Shown: positions 21,974-22,048 of the stretch, piece after piece
Position numbering within the stretch: position 1 is the stretch's first letter
Layout of the letters: each line of letters starts with the position of its first letter
Assembly (NCBI GenBank): GCA_937892655.1
Contig: CALBJC010000165.1
Coordinates: 1 to 22,048, forward strand
Direction: 5' to 3'
Length of the DNA: 22,048 bases
DNA from: an uncultured Clostridia bacterium
GTDB lineage: Bacteria; Bacillota; Clostridia; Oscillospirales; Ruminococcaceae
Made by a program: the position numbers and the translations under genes
The notes under the pieces: model-generated
Databases searched by the model: none
The model's input: the letters and a program-made list of their open reading frames with translations, nothing else
What the model was told of the DNA's origin: nothing

Positions 21974-22048
21974 GAAGTCATTCAATTCACTAGCTTGTTT
22001 TAAAACGTGCATATCCTCATCTTCAACAGTCAATGTGCCATTATTAAT
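21901..22048 (-). CDS. lacG: Internal fragment of a GH1 6-phospho-beta-galactosidase-like gene, partial at both ends
   Basis: Read on the minus strand from 22048, the open frame contains TVEDEDMHVLKQASELNDF, LGINSY and AYDGENEIFHNG. These correspond to the TDEDYAILDAAKDLNDFLG...NYY...GYDGESEITHN region of staphylococcal and streptococcal LacG, as I recall it. The match ends near 21901, where the frame meets a stop within ABC exporter sequence. The fragment has neither start nor stop of its own. Its Lactobacillales-like origin and opposite orientation, set against its neighbour, suggest a joining error or a recombination breakpoint. A related 6-phospho-beta-glucosidase is possible. Confidence 0.7.

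Overview
The window reads as chromosome (or a metagenomic contig) of a low-to-moderate GC Gram-positive Clostridia, most like Oscillospiraceae/Ruminococcus from the gut. The grounds are strong sigma-A promoters, GGAGG ribosome binding sites with several TTG starts, Asn T-box control of asnS-asnA, a NarL-type two-component system next to a MacB/FtsX-type ABC transporter, and lipoprotein-anchored polysaccharide enzymes. No rRNA, CRISPR, insertion sequence or phage module was seen. Family assignments come from motifs read by eye; no database search was run.

Left part (1-6240), minus strand. A sensor kinase and response regulator form one transcription unit, closed by a strong terminator at 4371-4410. 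A separate promoter then drives permease-ATPase-permease of an FtsX/MacB-like ABC transporter. A lipoprotein gene with its own promoter follows. About 65 bp containing a terminator is present both at the left edge of the window and between the transporter and the lipoprotein gene.

Middle (6380-9430). A tRNA-Thr(CGT) on the minus strand and a TIR gene on the plus strand fire from back-to-back promoters whose -35 boxes are only 5 bp apart. The TIR gene (TIR domain, membrane helix, outer DUF6273-like domain) is followed after 9 nt by a DHH/DHHA1 phosphoesterase with an unusual C-terminal extension. This two-gene unit is the best candidate here for an undescribed signalling or defence system, but that function is inference.

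Carbohydrate region (9435-13150). An AraC-type regulator is divergent from an operon of two surface lipoproteins, a CE1-like esterase and a GH26 beta-mannanase with an N-terminal CBM35-like domain. The intergenic region carries several palindromes, one of them over the regulator's own -10 box.

Right part (13187-20000). A stand-alone LytTR regulator with a paired direct repeat upstream of its promoter is followed by a two-helix coiled-coil membrane protein. Next come the Asn T-box leader with asnS and asnA, then two membrane-anchored proteins of unknown function, each unit ending in a clear terminator.

Right edge (20041-22048). A MarR regulator precedes an ABC exporter half-transporter that breaks off just after the Q-loop. 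The last ~130-150 bp read on the other strand as an internal piece of a LacG-like 6-phospho-beta-galactosidase of Lactobacillales type. The exporter therefore ends at a chimeric junction rather than by normal gene structure.
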